Positions 10,878-23,898 of a stretch of DNA of 64,000 nt are shown here, in pieces (the stretch's first letter is position 1; every line of letters starts with the position of its first letter). Origin of the DNA: Aquilaria yunnanensis (taxonomy: Eukaryota; Streptophyta; Magnoliopsida; Malvales; Thymelaeaceae); NCBI GenBank assembly GCA_039654915.1, contig CM077599.1, positions 11,658,501 to 11,722,500 of the forward strand. The letters run 5' to 3'. Below the pieces are notes generated by a model, which was not told where the DNA came from, did no database searches, and saw only the letters and a program-made list of their open reading frames with translations. The translations under genes and the position numbers were made by a program.

Positions 10878-13800
10878 ATGGATAAGAATGAGAGTTCATT
10901 CATACCACAGTGGTTGAACAGAACTGGAGGTGTTAACTGTAGTGGCAATGTGTACCACCAAGGCTCATCTTCATCATTGTCTTTGCACTCAGGTACTTGT
11001 TCGCACACTTTAGTTCATTCTCACATTAGTTACATCAGAAACTCTTGTTCAATGACTTCTATATATTGATTAATACACTTTAGAGAACAAAACTTTATAT
11101 GTTCGTATATATAGGATCATGAAATGAAAATCCAGACAACTCGATCCCTAATGCCAACAGCTTCAGTTTTCTAGAATTTTCTTCTGTATGCTGTTCATTG
11201 AATGAGAATAGGACTTAGTTATTGTAGATGTGTATGTTCTCGTTAACTTGTTTTGCAGCCGCTTTGCTACTTGACTGTTTACTTTACTTATTTACCTATT
11301 TACTCATTCATTTTTTTGATAAAGTTTATTTATATAGAGAAAGCAAGGAGACTTCTTACTGGGTTTGGTTTGTTTTCCATGGTTTGAAAAGGTTTCTGAA
11401 GGGTGCCTAGCCTACAGGGCTCAGACCCATTTATTAAAGCACAAGTCACCCTCCAGGGCAAGCCCTTATTTTATTTTATTCTTGTTGCTACATGGGAGGG
11501 AGGTCAAGGGAGGACCGGATTTGGGGATTAAATCTTAGAACTCTTGGTAACAACCAACATTTTAATTACTATGCAAGACTTTGGGTATTGAGCAAGACCT
11601 TCCAGAGCACTGTAACCAAATAATAGGAATTTAATGAAAAAACTCTCATAGGTGGCCCTCACGGCTAACCCTGAGAGAGATCATATAAGCTCCACATAGC
11701 AAATCATTTTACTACTTGTCTACCCTGGGGAATTTGTTATTCAGGCTTTTTTGTGTTTACCCACAAAACCTAATAAAGGCAAGGATTCCGAAAGGGTTAC
11801 AGAAGTGCCTGGTAAAATCAAATCTTAAGATAAAGCTGACACTCATGTACACTTATGTGCATATATTTGCTCTAAAAGTTTAGCACATAAAATCATTTTC
11901 TTTCTAAAATTTCGAGAAAAGGTGTTCATGTGTGTATTCAAGGTGGACTTTATCTTACTAAAAAATCTGAACATTGTGTAGTAAGGGATGCACAATACAA
12001 ATTGTCTTCAAGCACTGATCATGATGCAGGCCAGAAATATGGTTCAGAAAGCACAAGTTCCACTTATTTCAGCTGGAGCTCTAGAAAGAATTCTTCAACC
12101 AATCCTCGCCCTTATAGTAGCTTTGCTTCGGCCAGCACACCTGTAGTTCCAATCCCAGTGAGTACCCTAAGTATGGCTGAAACTGTGGCACTTGGGTCTT
12201 CCCCTGTTCGTACACCACCCCTGGTAAATTTGATATTGCCATGTTTTTTGAAAGGTGCACATGTTTGAAATTAGCTTGTCATACAATTTGATATTTGCTG
12301 CTGCAGTTAAATGGTGGAGCTCAGAGGCTTGAGGAGCTGGCAGTTAAGCAATCAAGACAATTAATTCCAGTAATTCCTTCCACTCCTAAAAATGTGGTGA
12401 GCATCTCATACGAATCATTATCAATGATGAAGCTTACCTCCATGTTTGTATAGAATCCAGAATTTTTCTGTTATCACCACATAATGAAAAATGACACTTC
12501 CGAGCAAGGAATGTTCCTACAAATATGCATGCAATTACTAAGTTGAGCAATGCATTCTTATTTGGATACTTCTCTTGTGTTTATTTGTTATGACCCTAAA
12601 TTTAGCCATATATATTGTTCATAATTATGATGAAATAACCATCCTTCCAGAGTTTATACTGGAACTTCAGGCCATCCTCCTGAAACTACTTATTGCTACC
12701 ATCTACAAGGAATCTATTCCTTTCAGAAATCACACAATATGTCACATTTCTAGATTTTTATCTTCATTCCATATTGGCTCAGTAATGCATATGGGACATT
12801 GCTGTTGTTAGCTCAATAGCTTCTTTATTAAAGATGCTTGTTGAATGTTCTGGGTATACTATTTTATTTGACCGGTAATTATGTTGATAAGACGTTTCTT
12901 TAATCTCTGTTACAGGTTGTCAGTCCTTCAGAAAAATCCAAACCTAAGATTGGGCAGCAAGTCTATCAGTCTTTCAATCAAACACGCGGTGGGATTGGAA
13001 GAGCTGAAGGTCTTAAGACAACAAATGAGACAAGGCTACAGATTCTGAAACCATCAAGAGATGTACTTGGTGTTGCTTCTGGTACAAGAGATGGTCCTGT
13101 CAACGGAACCAAACCCTTTGATAGCCAACGTGCTCCAATGCGTGCGGCATATTCTACCTCAATAACTTCAAGTCAGAGCACCAGCTCAGGAATTTCGGAG
13201 CGGAAGCCAGGTCCTAGCCGTGTAACTGTTGAGAAGAGGCTAACTGCTCAAGCCCAGAGTAGGAATGATTTCTTCAATCTTATTAAAAAGAAAGCTATGG
13301 GAAACTCTTCTCCAGACAGTATTAATCCTGCCTCTGGTCCTGCTTTGTCTTCACCGACCCTGGAGAAGTCACATAATGTTGATGGTGACAGTTTGAGTGC
13401 TTCTGCTACAAATCTGCAAGGTGATACTGCTCCATCAGAGCCATTAGTTGCTTGCTTTCCAATAGAAAATGAGAGTGAAATGAGGCTTGAGGAGGATATC
13501 TGTGGTGGATCTCAGAAGTGTCAAAGAAATGGAGAAAAGAATTCAAATTCTTGTGCTTTACCTTGTCCTGATGAGGAAGAAGCTGCTTTTTTGCGTTCCC
13601 TTGGTTGGGAGGAAAGTGTTGAGGAGGATGGGGGCCTCACAGAGGAGGAGATCATTGCCTTCTATCAGGAGGTAGCCATTCTATGAGCCCTCTGATCCAT
13701 GTCTTACCTTGTGTAATTCATTCCCTTTCTGTTCAAATTTGTCATGAAGCATCTTATGCTATGCCGCTTCTGATAAAATTAATGTGTATTCTGTTTATAC

Positions 13801-13904
13801 AGTGCCTGAAGTTGGATACATCGGTGAAACTTCTGAATAAATTGCAGTCAACTCTGCCACTCCACTCGCATGATCGGAGCTGCGGTGATACTGCATCTGT
13901 GTAG
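10878..13904 (+). CDS. Vasculin-like (GPBP1-like) nuclear protein, five coding exons
   Basis: Exons are 10878-10992, 12030-12223, 12307-12396, 12916-13671 and 13803-13904. All junctions are GT-AG and in phase, giving 418 aa. An alternative acceptor at 11943 keeps the frame and would add 29 residues. The N-terminus carries a FIPQWL motif (residues 8-13). The middle is Ser/Thr/Pro-rich and low in complexity. Residues about 356-385 hold EEAAFLRSLGW, an acidic stretch and GLTEEEIIAFY, the layout of the C-terminal domain of animal vasculin/GC-rich promoter-binding protein 1. A Lys/Leu-rich tail follows. Plants have a small family of such proteins, mostly uncharacterised; nuclear or transcription-related action is inferred from the animal relatives. 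No membrane segment or signal peptide is seen. I am sure of the gene and fairly sure of the family, and the function is open. Confidence 0.8.
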
Positions 13905-14863
13905 ACCTTGTCGGTTATGGATAGGAATCTCCTGTGCAAGTTACAGATCTGAGTTGGGATGATTGTGTTTACTGTTTGTAGTCCCTGAGGTTGGGGTACC
14001 ACCCCAATTTAAATCGGTAGTTACAGATTAGTGGCAGATAGATATATTGCTGGAGAGGTGAAATAAATCTGGTGGCGGTTTGCCAGAAGTTAGGAAGGGT
14101 CGGCTTCAAATGTTAGATCCGTACAGCAGCTAACTTCACTGTTACTGACATTTTGATTGTCAGAATTACGTTGGCGTATGATTCTGTTAATGAGAAAAAC
14201 ACACTTGCCCCCTGTTTCGATGTTATCATTTGCCCATTTTTCATGAGTTCTATACAAAATACAAGGGACAGGCGCCCTAAAATTCTGAAGTATAAAAGTT
14301 TAAAAAGTTAGATCTTTGGCCAAAATAACTTTTACTCCCTCGAATTATGTTACCTTGCCTAGAAGACATCCTAAATTATGGCTTAGTGCAACTCGGTCCC
14401 TTAACTTTTAAACGTGTGGCACTGAGCACCCTCGACTTAGAGACTCGCTCACGTGCACGTGTAATAGGTGTCTGTAAAAAAAGAGACGGATACGCTTATG
14501 ACCATCTGGAACATGACGTAGGAAGGGAAAAGGCGAGAAACAAAAAGGAAACCTAAGCCTAATAACTTTTTGTCTATATCAAACTGAGAGAAGAAAGAAA
14601 GAGAGGAATCTGTGAAGTTGGGCCAGAAGCTTTTGTGATTAAGTGATCAGCCATATCCACATTTGAGAAAAACATCAGGATATGCCGAGTTGAGGGCACC
14701 GCTAAGATTCTACTGTAAAAATGAGTAGGTGGAATCTTAAATTGTTTTTTAGTGGGTTAGGGTCAGGGAAAGTTGGGTGTTTGTAACCTTGTGTATGGAG
14801 GAGGGAAGAGACATTAAAAAGTCCATTGTCCGTTGTTTGCATGCGATACCCAATTATAATATA
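13905..14863. other. 3' UTR of the vasculin-like gene, then intergenic
   Basis: The first ~300 bp are probable 3' UTR. No further gene is seen. From about 14330 to 14470 there is ordinary-looking non-coding sequence with a short open frame (14347-14556) that has no domain. Confidence 0.4.
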
Positions 14864-15323
14864 GGAAAGTTACAATTACCCTGATATTTACCTTAATCTA
14901 TAGTTTGTTTCTTTTATTTTTTAAAACTTAAACTTTGTCCCTTAAGTTTTTTTATATTGTTTGATAACAATTTTTGTAATTGTAATTTAAACTGTATGAT
15001 AGTCATCTTTCAGGAATATTGGTCTTTCCAATATTTTTTTTATAATTAATAGACATTTTAAATTATTAGTTTTTTATTTTTATAAATACATTTTTCTTCC
15101 TATAAATATATATCAGTATTTTTTAAAGGTTAGTTAGCGATGAAAAAAAATATTTAAAATCTTGAAATTACTGGAACATAGTTATCAGACCGTTTAATTT
15201 AGAATTTCAGAAGTTGTTATCGGATACTATAAAGGAAGTATGGGGTAAAGTGTATATTTTTTAAAATAGAGAGAGTAAAGTATTTGTTAGATCAAACTAT
15301 TAGGGGGCTTTTGTAATTTACCC
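14864..15323. mobile_element. MULE/MITE-like element with long inverted repeats
   Basis: The left end (GGAAAGTTACAATTACCC...) and the reverse complement of the right end (GGGTAAATTACAAAAGCCCC...) are related over about 100 bp, including TTTTAAAA-ACTTTG-CCC and GATAACAA blocks. The element is ~460 bp, AT-rich and without coding capacity. The GGGTAAATTACA-type terminus is common in plant non-autonomous Mutator-like elements. The target duplication is not clear. Confidence 0.55.
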
Positions 15324-16872
15324 TTGACCATCTTGCTCTGGGAGAGCATTACTCTATTATCTTTAATTATCTGGACAAACTGAGCTAAGAACTTCAAATA
15401 GGTACCTGTACAAGAAAAAAACAATAAAATATCATCAATATAAACAAGGGTCGACTGCAGTATCGGCTCGAAACTTTGAGTATTGAGAAGTTGTTTGGAT
15501 TTATTGAGGGTTGACAGGCAGAGCTGGTGTAAGGCTCATTTCAAGAAAAAATTTCAGAAAATATCTTATTTCGAAGTCTGAGTCAAATCATTAAGTGGAA
15601 TTACAAAGTTTCATAAAAAATTCAGAGAAAGAAGTCTAGCGCCCAATTTGTTTTAATTTGAATTAATTTAATTTAAAATGACTTATTTTTTAGTACAAAA
15701 AATTAATTTTGTTTTTATTTTTACATTTTTTTCCCGGAACCGATTTCTTTTGAAAACCAATATTATGCATATGTAATAATCTATTAAAATTAAAATTTTT
15801 ATAAAAGTAAAATTTTTATAATGTTATTAAATTTTAACAAAAAAATGTTATTAAACTTTTATAAATTTTTATGATGCCGACATAAGTGAAACAAATATGA
15901 GGCAGAAGTGAGAATTACAGGCAGAGTAAATCAATAAATGCCAGGCAAAACCAAATATGAGAGTATGGGTGAAAAATGAATAAACAGCTTAAACTCGACT
16001 TAAGTTTGGCTCCGTTTAAAGCCCATTTTGTGACTCTTTTGAAACGTTATCAAATCAAGTTTTTGAACAAAATTTAAGGCTTAGTATACAGTTTAAACAA
16101 AGCTTTATTTGTTTACTATTCAGCTCGACTCAATCTAATTTTAGATTTTTTCTTATTAATTTAAGCGAATAGCTTGAACTCAATCAAATAAATGTTCATT
16201 CATATTATTTTCAATTTAAATATAAATAAAATATTAAGCTCGATAAATTATTCAAACTGGCCATGATTAGCCTTCCACTCAGCTCAGCTTGCCAAAATAG
16301 CTGGGGAAAAACAAATGCGGGTATAGGCAAAACACATATATAGGTTATGGAGAAAGAGGTAAAATTCATTAGCCATCCCTTAATTTTTCCATTTATTCTA
16401 AAATGGTTCATTTGCTCAATATCTATAATAATAAAGTCCCCTACCTTATGATGTGTATCCCACCCTAGTCCCTTCCATCAATTTTTTAATTATTTGAGAT
16501 GGAAGTTGATGATGTAGTGCTTCTAGGTGGACATGGCAGTATTTTAACGTCATGTGGCCTCCTCTTTCAAAATGAAAAATGACCATACCGAAACAAAAAA
16601 AAAGTTTAAGCTAAAATTGACACAAACGCATAATTTCAGGGACTTAAAATATAAAGCTAAAATTTCATCATCCTCGCAATTTCTCTCCACCGAAAACGTA
16701 GACGCGTGTCTCATGAAAGCAAATCTCAACCACAAATCCCACCAAGCCAAAACTCAAGTTCGTTTCCAGTTCACCTTCCGTCAGTCGTTGCAAAACTCAA
16801 GTCCAATCCTTCTAGCCGTCCCTCGGAATCGCCCAAAATTAAACGGCGATGACAGTCGGTAAGCTGCTTTAT
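15324..16872. other. Intergenic, no gene seen
   Basis: AT-rich sequence. The open frames 16554-16862 (+) and 16550-16750 (-) overlap each other and lack any recognisable domain, so neither is accepted as a gene. Confidence 0.4.
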
Positions 16873-17499
16873 GAATTTCTGGCCAATTCGATTGGTGACT
16901 AGCCACCTTCAGCTGGTTATTTTTGCTACCCGGTCACCATAGCTCGTCCAGGTGCTTCCCTTTGATAAATCTTCAAAATCATGAAATTGGCATACAGGCC
17001 AGAAACAATTTGACAAAAGCTCCTCGCCTGTCTGTCTGTCTCTCTCTCTCTCTCCCTCTCACATGCTATTAGTCTGAAAAAAGGGCCGCTTAAAATATTT
17101 GGTTAAAGTTTTTTTTTTCTTTCTCTTTTCTCGTATATCTCTCTCTATCACCTGCCCTTTACTCTGACAAAGGAAATAGCTACTCCCCCTTCTCTCTCAC
17201 GTCCTTCTCTCTCTTTCACTTGCCTGTTTTCGCAGAGTCCCCCTTTTTCTCTCTCCCTCCCAGTCTAACCAAGGTTTTTGAGTTACAACTGTATAATCAC
17301 ACCTTCTTTTGGCCCTTAGTCCGCCTCTCTTCTGAATCAGCTGTTGTCAGATTGTGTGTGGCCTACATGGCAGTTTCGTGATTTTGAAGACTGACCAAGG
17401 GGAAGCATCTGCCATGTGGGCATGTTGACCAGGTAGCAAAAATCAAACCAGCTTAAGCTGGCCAATCACCAACCGAATTGGCCCTTAGAACATGAATTC
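16873..17499. mobile_element. Foldback-type element with ~130-bp inverted repeats
   Basis: The left arm (about 16873-17005, with GGCCAATTCGATTGGTGACT, CAGCTGGTT, TTTTTGCTACC and TCTTCAAAATCATGAAA) recurs inverted at about 17365-17499 (GGCCAATTCGGTTGGTGATT, AAGCTGGTT, TTTTTGCTACC, TCTTCAAAATCACGAAA). The 0.35-kb centre is CT-rich with a TCTC microsatellite. It has the form of a non-autonomous foldback or Mutator-like DNA transposon and encodes nothing recognisable. Confidence 0.75.
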
Positions 17500-17840
17500 A
17501 TCAACTTGGATCTCAGCCACGTTTGGTAGATGCCTCACTTCCTCCTTAGAAGAATCCTCAAGACGGGGGTGTTTCAAGGAGATGGCGTATGAGGGAAGCT
17601 TCAGAAGAATGGTGATGAAGAAGCATCAGAGTAAGAGGAACGACTCAAGAAGCTGGTGACACGGCACCTACAGTTAGATGAAGAGTAGAAGGAGATGAAA
17701 ATGTTGATGTGGGCCTTAGATTTGAATGAAAATGGTTGAACGAATTTCGTACTCGAAATTTCTTTTCCTTTCTCTTGTTTGCCATAAAACAATTTGTGAT
17801 GTGGCAAATCTGATGCAGAGGCGGTAGTAGAATAAATTTC
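17500..17840. other. Short intergenic stretch, no gene seen
   Basis: Between two inverted-repeat elements. Two overlapping minus-strand frames (17601-17848) show no family features. Confidence 0.4.
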
Positions 17841-18367
17841 AGGTACAAAGCATCATTGGTCCCAAATCTTTAATTCCTGTTGCACATTGATCCCCATCTT
17901 CATTTATTATAAATTGGTCTTAAGTATTTATAATTCATTGCATATTAGTCCCTCACCATGACTAGGCACAAAAACTTGATTTATAAAAAAAATATAGATA
18001 ATTTAAATTATTTATTAACAATTAGAAAATTATGGCTCAGTTTGAATTTATGAAAAAATAATTACTAAACAATTTAAATTAAATTTTAAAAAATTAATGT
18101 AGATAATTCGTGAAAGTTAACAAATTCAAATTTTTCAGTAATTGTCTTTCAACAAATTAAAATTATGCCATAAATTTCTTATAGTTAATAGACAATTTAA
18201 ACTATTAGTTTTTCTTCTCTGTAAATTGAGTTTTTGTGCATGTCTAGGGCTAGAGACTAATACGTAATAGATTATAAAGGATTGGGACCAATTTGCAATG
18301 AAATAAAGTTTAAGGACCGATTTGCAATCAAAATTAAAGGTTTGGGACTATTGATGTTATTTACCCT
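17841..18367. mobile_element. Long-TIR non-autonomous DNA element
   Basis: The left end (GGTACAAAGCATCATTGGTCCC) is inverted at the right end (GGTAAATAACATCAATAGTCCC after reverse complement). Similarity runs for about 120 bp, including TTTAATT, TTGCA..TTGGTCC and TTAGTC(C/T)CT words. The total is ~527 bp with an AT-rich centre. It resembles the plant elements that begin with GGGTAAAT, usually assigned to Mutator-like MITEs. Confidence 0.7.
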
Positions 18368-19049
18368 TTAAATTTCACTTATAGTTTTATAAATTGTTTG
18401 AAAAATAACTTTTCATACATCATATATACAAAACATTAGGATACAACAATTTCATATTTATAATGCTTTAAATTTTGTAACCCTTTAGGTGAGTTCATTT
18501 GGGGAATAGAGGAATGTGAATGCGTTAATCTGTGGGTTGGGGCAGGTCAAACATATGGATACGTTTGACCCAAATATTTCAAATATGAGAATGGATATTT
18601 ATTTGTTAAAAGTATATTACTTCTCTTGCCACTGTCCACGTCTTTACTCCTCCACTTATGAGTGTCATTAGCTGGTCGGATGTTGTAAAGTTGGATTCGA
18701 GTCGAGTTTATCTGCATTGCCTACTATCATTACCTGTGGCGACCATTACTTAATGGTTTGTTATACTCCATCTATTTCCAATTCATCCTTATCTTTGCTT
18801 GTGATCTTTGGATTAAACAATGATAACATGCCAATATTAGAGATGCCAAACAAAACTAGTTAAGAATTGAAACCCTCTACCCATTTCAATTACTTAGAAA
18901 ATTAGGAATGAATTGATAAAAACAGAAATAGACTACAAACTAACATAGGATTCTTTGTGCCAATTTGATGGATTTAGCCTGAGAAGGAAGAAGTGCACTA
19001 GTGACAAATCTGGAATGGGAGTGATGGGGCAATGTCTGAAGATGCAAGT
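18368..19049. other. Intergenic, no gene seen
   Basis: No supported open frame. A weak inverted similarity between about 18770 and 18960 (CTATTTC...AATTCATCC) may be an old MITE but is too degraded to call. Confidence 0.35.
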
Positions 19050-19704
19050 AAGGTTATTAGGATCGAGATTCTACCTAAGATCGTTTTTCATGATACAAGA
19101 TTGGGATTGTAAACTCGGATTATAGATTGTAAAACCTTACTAAAAGATCAAATTTCCTATAATAAATAACATAATTCATATAAAAGATCAATTATATTAT
19201 AAACTAAATAAAGTTCAAGTGTCATAACAACAATACAAACACAATTAGTATCATAGTACAAATACAGCTAAAGGCCTAGTAAAACGTACATCAACATAAC
19301 TAATATAATGACCAACACAAGTCTAAAAAAAATTATAAATAAATATAACTAACACAATAACAATAAACTTATTGAGATGTCGAGTTTTATTTCCTAAATG
19401 ACAAAAAGACAAACACTTTTTCTTTTTGAGTTTACTTTACAATTTAAGCCATATAACAACTAGCTTGGGTGACCAAACTTAGGCAATAAGAACCCAATCA
19501 CTTAAACTTTTGATTTTGGGCTAAAATACAAGTGTAATAAACAAAAACCAATATATAGAAGGATTAATAGGGTTGAAAAATGTTACTAATCTTAAGATTT
19601 TAATTGGGATTATACCCGATCCTATTACTTTCTAATAGGGTTTTATGATATTGAATTGTAGGATCTCAAGATCCTAAAATTCAGATCGGGATCTTAACAA
19701 CCTT
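19050..19704. mobile_element. TIR element, unclassified
   Basis: The left end AAGGTTATTAGGATCGAGAT and the reverse complement of the right end AAGGTTGTTAAGATCCCGAT match over about 20 bp and then share GATC-containing blocks further inward. The element is ~655 bp and AT-rich with no coding region. It could be hAT- or Mutator-like; a target duplication was not evident. Confidence 0.55.
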
Positions 19705-20478
19705 GAATACAAGTGATTCTTGATTGGTCTAATCTAGTAAAGAATTATGTTTAAGAGGACAAAGGGTTTATATTGCAGTCATTACTCATCATATCTTGAT
19801 AGGGTAAAAGAACATCCGACACAAACAGTAATTATGCACAACTTTATGGTGGAATAACGACTCTCATTAAGCAGGTCAATCACCACCCACTAGAATGACC
19901 CGACCTGAGATTACTTAATGCGTTAACCCATGTTCGTATTCCATAAACAAACTAGTTATAAAAAATTATTCATTACTATATAGATATTTTAACTTTATTA
20001 TATAACAACTTTATTGTATAACAATCCTTTCCGTGAAATGAGTATGGAAGTAAGTAGTTATGGTTACTTGAATTTCTATCGAATAAGTACGAAATTAAAC
20101 TTAACCTATCCATCTTGTTATAACCCTAGTGACATAGCTAGTAATAAAACGAATTAGAGCCAAATCCAATAAAAAACAACTAATTTTGTTATTATTATTT
20201 TTATAACAAAGGCCTAGTTGTCCTGTCGGGCCGGTCTGCGAGACTGTCCCCGGAAAAACATAGCCCAAGCCCCAAAATTCGTTGAGTCGAAATTGATCAC
20301 CGCCTATCGCCTAAAAGCCCAAAGCAATTACCACGACTGGCGATCCACAGCCACAACTCAGGGTTTTTCGGCGCTTCGTTAACGCTCCAGGAAGAAGAAG
20401 AAGAAGAACCAACAACTAGAGCTTCCTTTCTACCTCGTTTGCTCATCGACTCATTGAAGGCACGAAAGAAGAGGACGA
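19705..20478 (+). promoter_or_regulatory. Intergenic region and promoter/5' UTR of the pinin gene
   Basis: Up to about 20200 it is AT-rich and empty. From about 20220 it becomes GC-richer, and the last ~100 bp (AAGAAGAAGAAG tract, 20391-20408) look like a plant 5' UTR. No clear TATA box was found, which is common for housekeeping genes. Confidence 0.4.
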
Positions 20479-23400
20479 ATGGGGACCATCGCCGTCGAGA
20501 AGACAGCCGAGGAACTGCAGCGAGAGATCGACGAGCTTCGCCGCCAGCGCGACGAGGTTAATCCTGTTTCATCTTTATCTGGTGGCGATCGTAGATAGTT
20601 ATATTCTTAATGTTCTTGCACGCTTATGCAGATTACAGAGAGGCTGAGGGATCCTCGGGGGCTGCGAAGAGGAGGCTTATTGGGTGCCGGTCCCAGAAGG
20701 TTTGCTGCTAATGGTCCGCGTCAGCGAGTCTATGATCGCCAGGTATGGTCAGTGACAGTGTTTTTGATTTTAATAAATTATTTGTGTTTCTCGAACTTAA
20801 TTTGGGAATCACGGGGGTTTTCCATGTTCATATGTATGAGTTTTGGTAATCTGTTGGTCTCTTAATTGTCGCAGGCTAATGGTAATGAGACAGAAGATCA
20901 ACCACCTGCTAAGAAACGATTATCTTCTGCTGTTGTTAAGGTGTGAAGACTGTAAATTTTTTTTTGGTGTGCTCTGCGGCGTCTGCTCTTTGACATCCTT
21001 ATGTTGCTATTCTCGTTGTTATCATTATGACCCCTAAGGAGAAGAGCGGTTCTCAGATTTTTGTGGCCTAAACTATATTTGCCAGCGTATATGTTTCACG
21101 TGGTCTTATAACTTCACACATAGCATGTAAATGACGAAGACACTTCTCATGGAACATACATGTACATGGGATAAGATGGTGAAAAAAAAATGCACGCTGC
21201 AAAATTTTGATTTGTCACAACATTCTTAAATCTTGTGCAAATGAGAAATTGCCATTCTTTTAGGAATCGAGATAGTTGCTCTGATCATCACCACCACCAC
21301 AGTCTAGGTGTGGATTATACTTGATTTTATTTTTTTTTGTTGAATGGAAAATCTTTGGGTGTCTAATTGACTACTGTTGTATTTGAAAAGGTTACTGAAG
21401 ATACTGGAGTTGATAAAGATGGGAAGAGGAGGGATACCGATATGGAGGTGGATGGATCTGTTATGGAAAATCAAATTGATAAAAATGCACCAACACGGCA
21501 GCAAAGTGGCTGGTCTAGAAGGGATGATGATCAGAGATTATCAAAGAAGGTGCAACATTTAATCAAAATTGTTTGAGTAGCAGTTTTAATTTAGGCCTGT
21601 TAGTTACTTATAATTTCTGTTTATGTTGTCACTGGCCAGGCTAGTGAAGATGTAGTGATGGAGCATGTTCCAAGGGTTTTTCCAAAGAATGAGGACCCAA
21701 GTTTGGTTAATAGGAACAAAAGAATGCTGGGCCAGCTCTTGGGGACATTGGAGGTTTGTGTTCCAATCTAAATTCATCTTGATGTTAACATAAGGCTGGT
21801 TTCCTTTTATGGGTTCAAACTTGTACTAATCATGCTATTGTTAGGTCCTATTCACTCTTCGTTTTGAATGGTAGATGGTATGCATTACTATTTAAAAATC
21901 TCCAAAATCAGATATAGATAGATGGATTGAAATCTCTTGCTCAGGCTTAAGCTGCCCAATTTTTCTTTAAGAACTAGTGTACTCAATTATGATCAGCGAG
22001 AAATGAGAAACTGTTTGCTCAGCTTCACTTATCAAATTGAGAGAAAATGGTGAATGGGCTTATTGATGGTCATTTTTGTCATGCCTTTCTTCTTCCCCAT
22101 GTTCTGGTTGTTATGAAAGTGGAATATGATGGATGAAATGTTTATAATATAATGTTTGTGATTTTTTCATGTCAATTTGAGTTAACCATCAGATAAAACT
22201 TTTGTCCTCCCGGAAAGAGCCGAAAGGTTTGCAAAAATGTTGGTTAACTCTATTCTCTTTTGAGTGCATGCACTGATACTGTTTTTTACATTACCTCAGA
22301 AATTCAGGAAAGAAGATATGCAACTCTCAGGAACAGAGGCATACATGAGGAGGTCGCTTTCATTGCAAAGAGTAAGTACTTCACTTTACCATTGTTGTCT
22401 CAAATTTGCAGCATCAATTTGTTTGAATTTCACCTTGGTCCCTTCTATGTTTAGTTTATATCTTGTTGATGATGCCAGGGAAAAACTTAAACTGATTTTA
22501 TGTTTTGGGAATCATTACCTTTGATTTTAAATAATGCAAATGTACTTGATTGCAATCCTTATTAGGTTGTGTACTCTATTTTGGTGCTTTTGACTGTTAC
22601 CCCTTCTCAAGCTGATGAAAAGTCCCTGCATTGTTTTGAGGGGCACAATGATTTGTTATGAAGCAACAAGTTCATTGGATTTTTGTTGCTTATTTTGTAT
22701 TTATGTCTCCTGTTAGGCTGAGCAGAGAGCCCGTGAAGAAAGTGAGAAGTTGCGGCAGCAAGAGCGTGAACTAATCGCTGAGAAGAGGAGGAGAGACTTG
22801 GTTGGTGTTTTATTTTCTTTTTCCATATAATACGCAAGCATACATTTGGGTAGAATATACCCCCGGAGTTTCTATTTGGATGGACAGATATCTCTAACTC
22901 TTTGAATTTCCATTGTTTTCAGACACTCCGGGCACGCATTGCTGCAAAAGAAGAAGAAAAGAGATTGGAGTTACTGTTTCTTCAATGGAGTGAGCATCAT
23001 AAGAAACTAAACAATTTTATAAGGTACGATCATTCATCAGACATAATTATGTTTTTTGTTGTTCCTCTCTCTTGGTTTTTAAGATCCTTTGTATTTTCCC
23101 CTGCCTTCACTTTTATCAATGGTGTGGTTGTTGACGGGCTTCCATTGTTATCTTTGGCAGGTTATTTTTAACTTTGGTCCCAAAGTGTCCATATTCACAA
23201 TTTTATTGGGACAAGATAAGTTTCTGTTCCATGTGCATAAATGTTGAGGCAACTTGAAAAGTGTATTTCTCGCATTTCAGGAATAGTAGAGCTGGCATAT
23301 GTTCCTTTTCCTCTGGTCGTAATCTTATTCTAATTGCTTTTTGGGTGTTTTGTTTAGGACTAAAACAGAGCCTCCAATTTATTATATGCCAGCTAAACCA

Positions 23401-23898
23401 TTGGAAGAAGATGGAAGCCTGAGTGAGCAGCCAAAAGAACAGGTGCGTTTTCCCATTTTTTTAAGTGAACAAGTGCTCTGTGTGTGGTTGATGGATTATA
23501 CTAATGTATCAACACAACAGGCATTCTTAGAATGGAAGGCAGCAAGAAGAGAGGAACTGTCTGAATATCAGAAACGCATTGGTGAAGAGTATCTCGTCAA
23601 GGTTGAAAATGATTTAGAGAGGTGGCAGAATGCAAGAAAAGCTAGGAAGTCGAACAATGAGATGAACTTGCAGGAGACAATGGACAAAGAATTAGATACG
23701 CATAGGCTTGAGCATGGTCCAAAGAAGAGAAAGATCCCTGATGGAAACAATGAAGATGAGGAAGATGTGGAAGATATCAATGTCGGTGACGATGACTTGA
23801 TGGATGATGTGCTTGGAGTTGATGAGAACGGTAGGAGAGTCGATGAGGCAACTAAAGTAGAAGGCGCTATTGACGAAAACCCAATATCCAATGAGTGA
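20479..23898 (+). CDS. Pinin (pinin/SDK/memA-domain) splicing-associated protein
   Basis: Ten coding exons: 20479-20556, 20632-20742, 20875-20940, 21391-21549, 21640-21753, 22300-22371, 22717-22800, 22923-23023, 23358-23442 and 23521-23898. All are GT-AG and in frame, giving 415 aa. The N-terminus is a short coiled coil (EELQREIDELRRQRDE). Then comes a Gly/Arg-rich segment, and the pinin/SDK/memA domain starts at RNKRMLGQLLGTLEKF (about 163-178). The Arg/Glu-rich helices of exons 7 and 8 follow, with LFLQWSEHH and the conserved PPIYYMPAKP motif (exon 9). The tail is a highly acidic segment (EDEEDVEDINVGDDD). Pinin proteins associate with the exon-junction/ASAP-PSAP machinery and act in alternative splicing in the nucleus. 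Length and exon layout fit a complete plant pinin. The gene is convergent with the helicase gene downstream. Confidence 0.92.
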
